Under the pieces are notes generated by a model, which had not been told where the DNA came from, did no database searches, and saw only the letters and a list, made by a program, of their open reading frames with translations. Below, piece after piece: positions 45,719-54,380 of a stretch of 64,000 nucleotides of DNA. Source of the stretch: Arthrobacter sp. ISL-48 (GTDB lineage Bacteria > Actinomycetota > Actinomycetes > Actinomycetales > Micrococcaceae); NCBI RefSeq assembly GCF_018613805.1, contig NZ_JAGGPL010000003.1, positions 434,001 through 498,000 on the forward strand, written 5' to 3'. Within the stretch, counting starts at the first letter, position 1. Each line of letters starts with the position of its first letter. A program made the position numbers and the translations under genes.

Positions 45719-47440
45719 CTACCCGCAGTATGCCCCGGTGGAGGCGCTGTGCACCAGCTTGGCGTACTTCGCGAGGACACCCTTGGTGAACTTGGCCGGC
45801 AGCGGCTCCCAGCCGACCTTGCGGGTTTCGAGTTCCGCTTCGTCGACCAGCAGGTCGAAGCTGCGCGCGGCAATGTCAACGCGGATGCGGTCCCCGTCCT
45901 TGACGAAGGCGATAGGGCCGCCGTCGACAGCCTCCGGGGCAACGTGCCCGATGCACAGGCCCGTGGTTCCGCCGGAGAAACGGCCGTCCGTGAGGAGCAG
46001 GACGTCCTTGCCAAGCCCGGCGCCCTTGATGGCGCCGGTGATGGCGAGCATTTCGCGCATGCCCGGTCCGCCCTTGGGGCCTTCGTAGCGGATCACGACG
46101 ACGTCGCCTGCATGGATTTCACCCTTGTCCAGGGCATCGAGGGCGCCCTGCTCGCGCTCGAACACGCGGGCGGTACCTTCGAAGACGTCCGCGTCAAAGC
46201 CGGCGCTCTTCACGACGGCACCTTCAGGAGCCATGGAGCCGTGCAGGATGGTGATGCCACCGGTCTTGTGGATCGGGTTGTCCAGGGCCCGCAGGATCTT
46301 GCCGTCAAGGTCCGGCGGGTTGATGGACGCAAGGTTCTCGGCGAGGGTCTTGCCTGTCACGGTGAGGCAGTCGCCGTGCAGCAATCCGGCGTCGAGCAGT
46401 GCCTTCATGATGACCGGCACGCCGCCGATCTTGTCCACGTCCGTCATGACGTAGCGGCCAAACGGCTTGAGATCGCCGAGGTGCGGGATCTTATCTCCGA
46501 TGCGGTTGAAGTCATCCAGGGTGAGCTCGACCTCGGCTTCACGTGCGATGGCCAGCAGGTGTAGGACGGCGTTGGTGGAGCCGCCGAAGGCCATGGTGAC
46601 CGCGATGGCGTTCTCGAACGCCTTCTTGGTCATGATGTCCCGTGCGGTGATGCCCAGGCGGAGCAGGTTGACGACTGCTTCGCCGGACTTGCGGGCAAAC
46701 TCGTCACGACGGCGGTCTGCCGAGGGCGGTGCGGCCGAGCCGGGCAGGGACATGCCCAGGGCCTCGCCGATGCAGGCCATAGTGTTGGCCGTGTACATTC
46801 CTCCGCAGGCACCTTCGCCCGGGCAGATGGCCTTTTCGATCCGGGTAAGGTCTTCCATGCTCATCTTGCCGGCGGCGCAGGCGCCCACGGCTTCGAAGGC
46901 GTCAATCAGGGTGACTTCTTTCTCGGAGCCGTCCTCGAGCTTGACCCAGCCGGGCATGATGGAGCCCGCGTACAGGAATACGCTGGCAAGATCCAGGCGT
47001 GCGGCTGCCATGAGCATGCCCGGGAGGGACTTGTCGCAGCCGGCCAGGAGCACGGAGCCGTCGATCCGCTCAGCCTGCATCACGGTCTCCACCGAGTCGG
47101 CGATGACTTCGCGGGAAACCAGGGAGAAGTGCATACCTTCGTGGCCCATGGAGATACCGTCCGAGACGGAGATGGTGCCGAACTGCATGGGGAACCCACC
47201 GCCGGCGTGGACGCCTTCCTTGGCGCCCTGTGCCAGCCGGTTCAGGGAAAGATTGCAGGGAGTGATTTCGTTCCAGGAGCTCGCAACGCCGATCTGGGGC
47301 TTCGCGAAGTCGTCGTCGCCCATGCCGACCGCGCGGAACATGCCGCGCGCGGGGGCGGCGTGGATTCCGTCGGTGACGACCCGGCTGCGGGGCTTGATGT
47401 CAGGCTTATTGTCGGTCGCGATCAGGGTGTCCTCACTCAT
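45719..47440 (-). CDS. ilvD: dihydroxy-acid dehydratase
   Basis: 573 residues, the short (about 570) form with a [2Fe-2S] or [4Fe-4S] cluster. Cluster and substrate motifs: [31 protein letters not shown], and [18 protein letters not shown]. It makes the 2-keto acids from the IlvC products. A TAGACT -10-like element lies 7 bases before the ATG, so its mRNA is leaderless. The upstream region carries TCTCA-TATAT-TGAGA at 47537 and a 16-bp palindrome at 47478. It is separate from ilvBNC by its own promoter. Confidence 0.96.
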   Translation of the reverse strand: MSEDTLIATDNKPDIKPRSRVVTDGIHAAPARGMFRAVGMGDDDFAKPQIGVASSWNEITPCNLSLNRLAQGAKEGVHAGGGFPMQFGTISVSDGISMGHEGMHFSLVSREVIADSVETVMQAERIDGSVLLAGCDKSLPGMLMAAARLDLASVFLYAGSIMPGWVKLEDGSEKEVTLIDAFEAVGACAAGKMSMEDLTRIEKAICPGEGACGGMYTANTMACIGEALGMSLPGSAAPPSADRRRDEFARKSGEAVVNLLRLGITARDIMTKKAFENAIAVTMAFGGSTNAVLHLLAIAREAEVELTLDDFNRIGDKIPHLGDLKPFGRYVMTDVDKIGGVPVIMKALLDAGLLHGDCLTVTGKTLAENLASINPPDLDGKILRALDNPIHKTGGITILHGSMAPEGAVVKSAGFDADVFEGTARVFEREQGALDALDKGEIHAGDVVVIRYEGPKGGPGMREMLAITGAIKGAGLGKDVLLLTDGRFSGGTTGLCIGHVAPEAVDGGPIAFVKDGDRIRVDIAARSFDLLVDEAELETRKVGWEPLPAKFTKGVLAKYAKLVHSASTGAYCG

Positions 47441-47447
47441 GGGTCAA

Positions 47448-47551
47448 AGTCTATGACTCAGATCGGGAGGCCAACGACACGGACCGGTCCGTGAAGCCCA
47501 ATTGCTTGAATATTTCGATCAAGGAATGGACTCTCGTCTCATATATTGAGA
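47448..47551 (-). promoter_or_regulatory. ilvD control region: leaderless -10, 16-bp palindrome, TCTCA-N5-TGAGA
   Basis: The -10 TAGACT (47453-47448) ends 7 bases before the ATG. CACGGACCGGTCCGTG (47478-47493) is a perfect 16-bp palindrome at about the -35 to -50 position. TCTCA-TATAT-TGAGA (47537-47551) lies about 100 bases upstream of the start. Two different sites in one promoter suggest two inputs. Confidence 0.6.
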
Positions 47552-47719
47552 AGCATGAGTGTCTGGCCTGAATTGGCGTGTGCAAAATCACCCGCATGAC
47601 TCCGGCGTTCCGAGCCTGTTATCGCCGGCGGCGCGCGGCGCCGAACCTAGACATGCAGGTTCGGGCCGACGTACCGTCAGGGAACGGCAACCTCGCCATC
47701 CGGACCGAAGGGCTCTGTT

Positions 47720-48826
47720 ATGGATTTTGTCTTCTGGATCATCGTCATCGTGCTGATAGTCGGAGTTGTCTGGTGGCTGCTGAACCGCAGCAGCTCCGCC
47801 AGGAACAGCGGCGCCGGCAGGCAGGACCAGGCCGGTTCTTCAGCCCAAGGCGATGCGATCCGAGCAGACGGTGCCATGGCTGGCGGCAGCGCGGCGGCCT
47901 CCGCCGACGCGGCAGCCACTGCGGGAATCCCCAGTGCGGCAGGATTCGGACGGCCCGCCGAACCGGTTTCCCCAACGACTGCCGATGACGGGCCCGTGGT
48001 GTCCGCCGCGGCGCCAGGCTTGGCAACCGAACCGGCCCCCAGGTCTGCAGGCGCCAGCGTCGGCGCCCCCGGGGAGGTCCCGGCTGACGGCCAGGCATCC
48101 CCCGCCCGGGAGGATCAGGCTGGACAGGACACTCCTCGCCTGGAGGAGGACTCCAGCAGGCAGGAAAGCGCCCGCACTCAGGAAGACGCGGCAGAGTGGG
48201 AGACCCAGTGGTCCGAAGCCAGCGAGTCTCCGGCAGCGCCACATGCGGACTATCCGCAGTCTGGCGAGGGCGCGGGAACAACCGACGGATCATCTGTCCC
48301 GGCGGCCCAGGTCCATCACCCGGAGTACACCGGCCCGCATACCCCCACCCTTCCGGGCGCTGAATCAGCCGCAGGCGAAAGTGCCGACGAAAGCACTCTG
48401 GGCCCCGCGTTAACCCAGACGCAGGCAGTGACGCGGACTGACGTTCCGGGCGGCGCCGCCGCGGCGCCCGGCGTTCCGGACAACGCGCCGGAGGCCGAGA
48501 CGATGGACCGCACACAGTCATCAGCGGCGGTTGAAACGGCTGCCAGCCATACGGAGGAACCTGCAGCGGCCGGTGGGGCCCACGGGACAGGTGCCGAACC
48601 GGTCGGCCATCTTGCCGCGGATCAGCCGTACGGCCAGGGATCGGCCTCGCCGGGCCCCAATGGCAGAGGCCCCGCGGACTACACCGTCAAAGGGGACGCC
48701 GGATCCATGGTCTATTACGAGGAGGGGCACCCGGACTATGAGCAGACCAGGGCCGAAGTCTGGTTTGAGTCAGCGGCCCATGCGGAGGCCGCAGGGTTCC
48801 GGGCCCCGAGGCGGAACCGGCTCTGA
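47720..48826 (+). CDS. N-terminally anchored low-complexity protein with C-terminal sunset-like domain
   Basis: 368 residues. A membrane segment right at the N-terminus (FWIIVIVLIVGVVWWLL) is followed by about 290 residues of Ala/Gly/Glu/Pro/Ser-rich disordered sequence. The last ~45 residues are folded-like: YTVKGDAGSMVYYEEGHPDYEQTRAEVWFESAAHAEAAGFR, with the YxVKG..S..Y...PxY..T.AE.WF..A..A..AGF pattern of the actinobacterial sunset domain. That domain has no assigned activity. The composition of the middle drifts fast between relatives. The next gene begins within its 3' end. Confidence 0.72.
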   Translation: MDFVFWIIVIVLIVGVVWWLLNRSSSARNSGAGRQDQAGSSAQGDAIRADGAMAGGSAAASADAAATAGIPSAAGFGRPAEPVSPTTADDGPVVSAAAPGLATEPAPRSAGASVGAPGEVPADGQASPAREDQAGQDTPRLEEDSSRQESARTQEDAAEWETQWSEASESPAAPHADYPQSGEGAGTTDGSSVPAAQVHHPEYTGPHTPTLPGAESAAGESADESTLGPALTQTQAVTRTDVPGGAAAAPGVPDNAPEAETMDRTQSSAAVETAASHTEEPAAAGGAHGTGAEPVGHLAADQPYGQGSASPGPNGRGPADYTVKGDAGSMVYYEEGHPDYEQTRAEVWFESAAHAEAAGFRAPRRNRL

Positions 48827-49916
48827 TGGTTCGCCTTCCCGCAGGCACCCTGCCGCCGCCTGGACAGCGTGCTTTAGCCTACTGCTGTCCGGCTGCACAG
48901 GCGACGGAAATGGTCCGCCGACGGGCAGCAGCACCAACATCAGCACGGGAGGCAGTACACCGCTCGAAGTAGTGAAGAAACTCGACCTTCAGTTGGAGAT
49001 TCCCTGGGCAGGCGTTTTCCTGCCAGACGGCACCGCCATCATCTCCGAACGGGGCTCGGCCCGGCTGAAGACGGTCCGCGATGGCAAGCCAGCCACGATC
49101 GGCCAGGTCCCCGGCGTCGTCCCGGCTGGGGAAGGGGGACTGCTCGGACTTGCCCTCTCCCCCGATTTCGCCTCCGACAAATACCTGTATCTATATTTCA
49201 CCGCGGCCCAGGACAACCGGATCGCACGGGTGAAACTCCAGGAAAAGGCTGAAGGATCCTTGTCGTTCGGAGACCCTGACGTTATTTTTACCGGAATTCC
49301 CAAAGCGTCCACGCACAACGGCGGAAGGATCAGGTTCGGCCCGGATGGTTTCCTGTACGTGGGCACCGGCGATTCCCAGCGCCGTGAACAGCCGCAAGAC
49401 CCCAATGCCCTGGGCGGGAAGATCCTGAGGCTGACGCATGAGGGTAAGCCGGCCCCCGGGAATCCGTTTGGCAACGCCGTGTATAGCCTGGGCCACCGGA
49501 ACGTGCAGGGGCTGGCATGGGACAGTGCAGGCAGGTTCTGGGCCAGCGAATTCGGCCCTGACGTGAACGATGAGTTGAATCTGATCGTTCCAGGCGGCAA
49601 CTACGGCTGGCCCGCCGTGACGGGCGCCCCTCACCGGGAGGAATTCCGCGACGCCAAGGCCGTATGGCCATCCACGGCGGACTCGTCACCCAGTGGACTC
49701 GAAATCGCAGGATCCACGGCCTACCTCGGCGCCCTTCGCGGCCAACGGCTGTGGACGGTTCCCCTGGACAGCGAAGACGCAGGCGCCCCTGTGGCCTATT
49801 TCACACGGCAGTACGGCCGGATCCGGGACGTTGTGCGGACGCCGGACGGCGGATTTTGGTTGCTCACCAACGACCAAAACCCTGACTTTGTAGTGGTGCT
49901 GGCGCCACCCGGATGA
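48780..49916 (+). CDS. PQQ-type sugar (glucose/sorbosone) dehydrogenase lipoprotein, start uncertain
   Basis: 378 residues from ATG 48780. The hydrophobic AAAWTACFSLLLSGC gives a lipobox at LSGC, so the protein is probably lipid-anchored outside the membrane. The body is a six-bladed beta-propeller of the GSDH family: IPWAGVFLPDGTAIISERG, GLLGLALSPDF, HNGGRIRFGPDGFLYVGTGDS, GHRNVQGLAWD, and FGPDVNDELNLIVPGGNYGWP with the catalytic-site His upstream. The chosen ATG overlaps the preceding gene by 47 bases and has no RBS. An ATG at 48826 overlaps that gene's stop (TGATG) but is in the wrong frame. See finding. Confidence 0.8.
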   Translation: MRRPQGSGPRGGTGSDGSPSRRHPAAAWTACFSLLLSGCTGDGNGPPTGSSTNISTGGSTPLEVVKKLDLQLEIPWAGVFLPDGTAIISERGSARLKTVRDGKPATIGQVPGVVPAGEGGLLGLALSPDFASDKYLYLYFTAAQDNRIARVKLQEKAEGSLSFGDPDVIFTGIPKASTHNGGRIRFGPDGFLYVGTGDSQRREQPQDPNALGGKILRLTHEGKPAPGNPFGNAVYSLGHRNVQGLAWDSAGRFWASEFGPDVNDELNLIVPGGNYGWPAVTGAPHREEFRDAKAVWPSTADSSPSGLEIAGSTAYLGALRGQRLWTVPLDSEDAGAPVAYFTRQYGRIRDVVRTPDGGFWLLTNDQNPDFVVVLAPPG

Positions 49917-49942
49917 GCCTGCGGCGGACCCCCCGCATCGAT

Positions 49943-49971
49943 TTCACTTGGGCTGAAACTTCGTGTAGAGT
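49943..49971 (+). promoter_or_regulatory. tRNA-Lys promoter
   Basis: TTCACT and TAGAGT are separated by exactly 17 bases, and the -10 ends 62 bases upstream of the tRNA 5' end. No other candidate for the tRNA-Lys promoter is visible. Confidence 0.5.
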
Positions 49972-50033
49972 TTCATGTCGTTGCGGAGATCAACGGGGAA
50001 AGAAAAAAGGCCCCAGGCGATCAAAACAAAGAT

Positions 50034-50106
50034 GCACCTCTAGCTCAATTGGCAGAGCAATTGACTCTTAATCAATGGGTTCCGGGTTCAAGTCCCGGGG
50101 GGTGCA
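50034..50106 (+). tRNA. tRNA-Lys(CTT)
   Basis: A 73-base cloverleaf: acceptor GCACCTC/GGGGTGC with one T-G pair, discriminator A, then an encoded CCA (50107-50109). The anticodon stem ATTGA/TCAAT holds loop CTCTTAA with anticodon CTT, reading AAG. The T-arm includes GGGTTCAAGTCCC. A terminator follows at once. Confidence 0.95.
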
Positions 50107-50115
50107 CCACTGAAG

Positions 50116-50160
50116 CCCCGCCCTCATTGGCCTAAAGCCATGAGGGCGGGGTTTCGCTTT
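50116..50160 (+). terminator. tRNA-Lys terminator
   Basis: CCCCGCCCTCAT and ATGAGGGCGGGG form a 12-bp perfect stem around 12 bases, followed by TTTCGCTTT. Strong rho-independent terminator. Confidence 0.85.
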
Positions 50161-50364
50161 GCCCACATCAGGCCGAGGGATATGTACGGCATATTTACTT
50201 CGCCGAACGTTCGAAATAGCCTGCCGGGTGGCCTGCTGGCATCAAAGCCGTATGTCCGCCACCTTAGCGACCACACTGGTGGTAAGCGGTCTGGTTGCAG
50301 TCTGCAGAGGCGGATCAGCCGACTTTGGACGACGTGCCACACCTCTTGCTGACAACCGCGTCCA

Positions 50365-51258
50365 CTACCTAAATTGGTTAGCCTGCTCTCGAAGGAAGTC
50401 CGTGGCCGACTTAGCGTTGATCCCCCGCTGGCGCAGGGCCGTGTCGTCCCAAGTGGCCTCCTGCAGGTCCTGGAGCAGCCCGGCACCCAGGGCGGAGGCC
50501 AGCGCGTCGTTGCGGCGCTTGAGTAAACGCACGGCAAGGTGGGCTACGGGGCGCGGCATGCGCTGAACCTTCATCTTGCGGTGGGTGAGGTCTTGAGCGA
50601 TCGCGAGGGCCTCATTCTTCGTCAGGGCCTCGGGGCCTCCGAACTCTATAAGCGCTGGCGGAGCAGGCTCGAGCGCTAACGCGCAAAGCAAAGCAGCAAC
50701 GTCCTCCGTAGCAACCCAGCGCCTCTTTGTGTCGCCTCTGCCGATTATGGCTACCTTTCCGGCGGCAATGTCAAAGCGTCCCATCGGCGCGAGGTGGACT
50801 TCCTGGAAAGCGTCCGAGCGTGCGATGACCGTCTGCATAGACGAGGCGCCCAGGCGTTTCTCGATCGCAAGCTTGGCTTGCTCAAGTGGTGTGCCGATGG
50901 CCCCGTCAACCCCGGAGAAGGAAAGATAGACGAAGCGGCGAACGCCAGCGGCTTCCGCGGCATCGACCAGGGAACTCATGCCCTCCTCGTCTACCTCACG
51001 GATCGTCGAAGAGCTGGACCCATCAAGACGCCGAGCGATTGCCGTTGCGGTGGCGATCACGGTGTCGACGCCTTCGCATGCAGCCCTAAGGCTGGCAGGT
51101 ACCGTCAGGTCGCCACGCACTACCTCGGCGCCGACACCGCGCAAAACTACCTCGCCCTCGCTCCCCCTTACAAGGCAGCGGACTGGCTGTCCCTCGGAGC
51201 GTAGCCGCCTAGCACAGCGGCTGCCGAGATCACCGGTGGCACCGACGACGAGAATCAT
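50365..51258 (-). CDS. NAD(P)-binding NmrA-like atypical short-chain reductase
   Basis: 297 residues. The nucleotide-binding motif is at the N-terminus (MILVVGATGDLGSRCARRL), with VVRGDLTVPASLRAACEGVDTVI and FVYLSFSGVDGA following as in the NmrA/complex-I-like atypical SDR group. No Tyr-x-x-x-Lys catalytic pair is seen where classical SDRs have it, so it may be a redox sensor or a non-classical reductase. It stands alone on the minus strand with 255 bases of sequence without a gene downstream. Confidence 0.85.
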   Translation of the reverse strand: MILVVGATGDLGSRCARRLRSEGQPVRCLVRGSEGEVVLRGVGAEVVRGDLTVPASLRAACEGVDTVIATATAIARRLDGSSSSTIREVDEEGMSSLVDAAEAAGVRRFVYLSFSGVDGAIGTPLEQAKLAIEKRLGASSMQTVIARSDAFQEVHLAPMGRFDIAAGKVAIIGRGDTKRRWVATEDVAALLCALALEPAPPALIEFGGPEALTKNEALAIAQDLTHRKMKVQRMPRPVAHLAVRLLKRRNDALASALGAGLLQDLQEATWDDTALRQRGINAKSATDFLREQANQFR

Positions 51259-51530
51259 GGCAGCTCCACTACAAAAAAGTACGCAAAATGGTTTGGAGGT
51301 GACGCGTTAGTCGGAGCCTAGGACCGCGCTTCTCGGGCGTCAACCCCCCGCGACTGTCGCAAGCGCCTGAGCTCAAGAGTTCCTGGGGCCGCTGGTGCTG
51401 GGCTTGGTGATTTTCCTGTTCACCAGTTGCAGCTTCTTCTTCGTCGCCGCGCGAAGCAGGAGGACCCCGCCAGAGCGGGACACGGTTCTGATACCCCGGA
51501 AGTGTCCGCGCCAGGTCCTAGGCTGGTCCA

Positions 51531-52004
51531 GTGAATCCGACACCGTCCCCGACACCGCTTGATGTCTTCGTCCACTCCGGCCCCGCCGAGTGGTGGCAAA
51601 TCGTTGCGGCCCTGGGTCCGTTGGCGATACTGCTCGGTGCCCTCGTCGCCTGGTTCACCTTGCGTCAGCGTTCAAAATCCGACAGGCAGGCCCTGCAGCA
51701 GAAGACCGACGCCGACAGCCGGGCTGAATGGTGGAGGCGCACGCAATGGGCGTTGGATCAGGCCCTGGCCTCGGATAGAAACACGAAGGCACTCGGCCTG
51801 GCGGCCCTGGCGGTACTAACCCGCAGTGAACTTGCCAGGAAAGAAGAGCTTGAACTGCTCGACATCGCGTGGCAGGCGGTCAACGGGACCTCCGACAGCG
51901 ACGATGAGCAGGAGACCTCCGACGAGACGGGAGTCATGGACTCCGATGACAACATCGGCGACAATGGAACCACCAGCGAAGACATCGAGGAGGGTAGGCC
52001 ATGA
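51531..52004 (+). CDS. single-pass membrane protein of unknown function, first of a coupled pair
   Basis: 157 residues from GTG 51531, 6 bases after a TAGGCT -10-like element: a leaderless mRNA is likely. One membrane segment lies at 22-44 (IVAALGPLAILLGALVAWFTL), followed by a basic helical stretch RQRSKSDRQALQQKTDADSRAEWWRRTQWALDQAL and a helical domain LGLAALAVLTRSELARKEELELLDIAW. The C-terminal 35 residues are strongly acidic (Asp/Glu/Ser). The stop overlaps the ATG of the next gene. I do not recognise the family; similar arrangements of a membrane protein plus small basic partner exist in actinobacteria but have no described role that I know. Confidence 0.7.
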   Translation: MNPTPSPTPLDVFVHSGPAEWWQIVAALGPLAILLGALVAWFTLRQRSKSDRQALQQKTDADSRAEWWRRTQWALDQALASDRNTKALGLAALAVLTRSELARKEELELLDIAWQAVNGTSDSDDEQETSDETGVMDSDDNIGDNGTTSEDIEEGRP

Positions 52005-52183
52005 GCACCAGCACACCGGAACAGAAGAAGGTCCGCGCTCGCCGCCATGCCTCCACTGAGAATTCTGCCGCCGCCGACCACCGGGTTCAAGTCGCGGCCG
52101 CAAAGCTGCGGGTGGCATTGGATGAACGTCTGGGCCGTCCGACACCGCAGAAAACGAAGGCTCTCGCCAAAGAGGCGTTTTAG
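52001..52183 (+). CDS. small basic protein, second of the coupled pair
   Basis: 60 residues, ATG overlapping the upstream stop (ATGA). It is highly basic (KKVRARRHAS near the start) with a helical segment VQVAAAKLRVALDERLGRPTP and a C-terminal KTKALAKEAF. It has no membrane segment. The acidic tail of the upstream protein and this basic protein could interact, but that is inference. No known domain is recognised. Confidence 0.6.
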   Translation: MSTSTPEQKKVRARRHASTENSAAADHRVQVAAAKLRVALDERLGRPTPQKTKALAKEAF

Positions 52184-52334
52184 ATCCCAGCAAGACCAAA
52201 ATGAGGCCGCCAGTATTTGGGGCGGCCTCCTCCCAATTTACGAGAGACCCAGCGACTCCACGGTGTCGAAGCAGGTGCTGCGCGTGGCGTCCACGCGGTG
52301 AACCCGAGGCCGACCTGGTCCTAGAATCAATCAC

Positions 52335-52877
52335 ATGGGCATACAACTTGTCGCCCTGGGAGCCGCGGCAATTCTCCTGGCGGGCTGCTCGCCCGGCAGC
52401 AGCGGTGCCACATCACCCGTCCCCGGCACCACAGCGACAGTTACCGCAACGCCGTCTTTACCGCGCGCTCCGACCCCAGTTCCGACGCGGGCGGCCGACG
52501 CTACCGCCGTCGGAACGGCGCTTAAGGCTGCTGTCCCGACGATCACGGCGGTCACGACCCTCACTGAGGCCATGGACACCGGCAGGCTACTGGGCCGGCC
52601 GGGCCAGTACCTCTCGGCTGCGTGGATCACAGATTCCGGGGCTGCCGAAGGGAGGACCGGCATCGACGGTGGCGCTGTGGTGGAAGTGTTTGCCAACGCC
52701 GCTGACGCCCAGGAACGATCCGACTCGATCCAAGGCGTCCTGAAGAAGGCCAGCCCCGTGTTCGGCAACGAATGGCACCATCTTAAGGGCGGCACCCTGT
52801 TGCGTGTCAGCGGCAAGCTGGCGGCGTCCACCGACGACCAGTACGCCTCAGCATTCTATGCAATCGGAGGAGCGTGA
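52335..52877 (+). CDS. hypothetical lipoprotein
   Basis: 180 residues from ATG 52335, 7 bases after TAGAAT: probably leaderless. Signal sequence ends in the lipobox LLAGC. A Thr/Pro/Ala-rich linker (about 25-60) leads to a small globular part of about 115 residues (ITAVTTLTEAMDTGRLLG to the C-terminus), with no recognised family. It converges with the MarR gene; the two ends are 2 bases apart. Confidence 0.7.
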   Translation: MGIQLVALGAAAILLAGCSPGSSGATSPVPGTTATVTATPSLPRAPTPVPTRAADATAVGTALKAAVPTITAVTTLTEAMDTGRLLGRPGQYLSAAWITDSGAAEGRTGIDGGAVVEVFANAADAQERSDSIQGVLKKASPVFGNEWHHLKGGTLLRVSGKLAASTDDQYASAFYAIGGA

Positions 52878-52879
52878 CC

Positions 52880-53344
52880 TCAGGCCAACGGAGCCTCGTC
52901 CACCAGGGCCCTGGTGGCTGGTGCAGCGAACTGGTGCGCCAACTGCCGCACCACAGCCTGGAGTTCCTGCCGAAGTACATCGGGATCGATGGAAGCCGCG
53001 GCAAGCACCGAGCGCTCCATTTCCACAGCAGCGGCTGCTGCTTCCTTCCCGCGCTCAGTGAGGGAAACGACGTGGCTTCGGCGGTCCGACGTGCTGCGGA
53101 CGCGGGCAATATGGCCGTGGGCTTCCAACCGGCTCAACGTCTTACCCATCGTCTGGGCCTGGACGCGCACATACTGTGCGAGCTGTGCTTGGGTCATGGG
53201 GCCCTGTGCCGCAAGAACCTCGATGGCGATAACACCGGCATGGGTTAATCCAATTGCGCCGAGCTTTTCATTCCACGAGTGTTCAACGAGGCGCGCCGCA
53301 GTGGACAAGAGGCGCCCCGTGGGCCAGCGATCCATATCAGGCAT
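52880..53344 (-). CDS. MarR-family transcriptional regulator
   Basis: 154 residues. Winged helix-turn-helix: MTQAQLAQYVRVQAQTMGKTLSRLEAHGHI (recognition helix), then the wing VRSTSDRRSHVVSLTERGKEA. It has no cysteine, so it is not an OhrR-type thiol sensor. A TATACT -10 lies exactly 6 bases before the ATG, giving a leaderless message. It is divergent from the PrxQ gene; its ligand and target are unknown. Confidence 0.88.
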   Translation of the reverse strand: MPDMDRWPTGRLLSTAARLVEHSWNEKLGAIGLTHAGVIAIEVLAAQGPMTQAQLAQYVRVQAQTMGKTLSRLEAHGHIARVRSTSDRRSHVVSLTERGKEAAAAAVEMERSVLAAASIDPDVLRQELQAVVRQLAHQFAAPATRALVDEAPLA

Positions 53345-53430
53345 ACCAGCAGTATAGCCAAGTGGCGATTAGCACCGGTCCAGTGCGCTTACTAAGCTGG
53401 TGTGTCCGGCCTGCTACAAGGAGATAAACA

Positions 53431-53904
53431 TTGACTGACAGACTCATGACCGGAGCCGAGGCGCCCGGCTTCACCCTGAAGGACTCCAACGGCGAGGATG
53501 TCAGCCTGGCTTCGAGGCGCGGTCGCAGCACCATCGTCTACTTCTACCCGGCTGCTTCCACCCCCGGTTGCACCAAGGAAGCCTGCGATTTTCGCGACAA
53601 CCTGGCATCCCTTCAGGCTGCAGGGTTCGAAGTCCTGGGCATCTCCCCCGACCCTGTCGCCAAATTGGCAGCCTTCGCCCACCAGGAGGCCCTGAGCTTT
53701 CCGCTGCTGTCCGACGAGGACCACGCGGTGGCGGAGGCGTACGGCGCCTGGGGCGAGAAGAAGAACTACGGCCGGACCTACCAGGGGCTCATCCGTTCCA
53801 CCATCGTTGTCGATCCGGATGGCAAAGTGTCAGTGGCTCAGTACAACGTCCGGGCAACCGGCCATGTGGCAAAACTCCGCCGTGACCTGAAGCTTGACAA
53901 ATAG
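53431..53904 (+). CDS. thioredoxin-dependent peroxiredoxin, BCP/PrxQ type
   Basis: 157 residues from TTG 53431, fixed by AAGGAG at 53418-53423 (7-base spacing). The AhpC/TSA fold shows YFYPAASTPGCTKEACDFRDN: the peroxidatic Cys in TPGCT and the resolving Cys five residues on, the PrxQ pattern. The usual catalytic Pro-x-x-x-Thr is present. It reduces peroxides with thioredoxin. It is divergent from a MarR gene, but no thiol-based sensor residue is present in that regulator. Confidence 0.92.
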   Translation: MTDRLMTGAEAPGFTLKDSNGEDVSLASRRGRSTIVYFYPAASTPGCTKEACDFRDNLASLQAAGFEVLGISPDPVAKLAAFAHQEALSFPLLSDEDHAVAEAYGAWGEKKNYGRTYQGLIRSTIVVDPDGKVSVAQYNVRATGHVAKLRRDLKLDK

Positions 53905-54035
53905 CGGTTACGCCATCCCGGTACGGGCTGACGGGATGCCCGCCAGCCCGACGCTACAATGGAAACTGGCATCCGCCGTCGTACGTTTTCGCGAAGTTTG
54001 ATTGCGGCTTACCTTGACGGTGTTACGGGTGTCGG

Positions 54036-54117
54036 GCGCGAGTGGTGAAATTGGCAGACACGCAGGATTTAGGTTCCTGTGCCTTCGGGCGTGGGGGTTC
54101 AAGTCCCCCCTTGCGCA
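54036..54117 (+). tRNA. tRNA-Leu(TAG)
   Basis: 82-base class II tRNA with a long variable arm (TGCCTTCGGGCG). Acceptor GCGCGAG/CTTGCGC, discriminator A, anticodon stem CAGGA/TCCTG with loop TTTAGGT, anticodon TAG, reading CUA. T-arm GGGGGTTCAAGTCCCCC. CCA is not encoded. Confidence 0.94.
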
Positions 54118-54139
54118 CAGCTACAGAACAGCAACTGGG

Positions 54140-54165
54140 AATCCCGGACCAATCGGTCCGGGATT
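54140..54165 (+). terminator. tRNA-Leu terminator
   Basis: AATCCCGGACC-AATC-GGTCCGGGATT, an 11-bp perfect stem 22 bases after the tRNA. The U-tract is poor (CCGCTGTTT). Confidence 0.6.
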
Positions 54166-54380
54166 CCGCTGTTTAAACCGCAGGCCACATGCGCATTTGG
54201 GGAAATGGCTTCCGGCCGCGAAAAAACTTCCTGATGTCCCACCCATCCACTCCGCTGCAGCGACCGAATACCCATTGAGACACCAGCCAAGGGCAGGTGC
54301 CCACCAGTCGGAACAGGCCACGCGGCAGACACCAGGCCAGTCGCAGGGCCAGTAGATCGGCACTAACAAGGAGAACCGAA

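Noticed and set aside
50205..50225. CGAACGTTCG near 50.2 kb as an SOS/LexA box
   Set aside because: The actinobacterial box needs a 4-base spacer between CGAAC and GTTCG; here the arms abut, and no damage-response gene follows.
50110..51600. Possible mobile or defence island around tRNA-Lys
   Set aside because: No integrase, direct repeat of the tRNA 3' end, or restriction/toxin gene is seen; the genes after the tRNA are a reductase and small hypotheticals.
53345..53430. Inverted repeat TTAGCAC/GTGCGCTTA between the MarR and PrxQ genes as an operator
   Set aside because: The arms match only partly and the spacing is irregular; not strong enough to report as a site.
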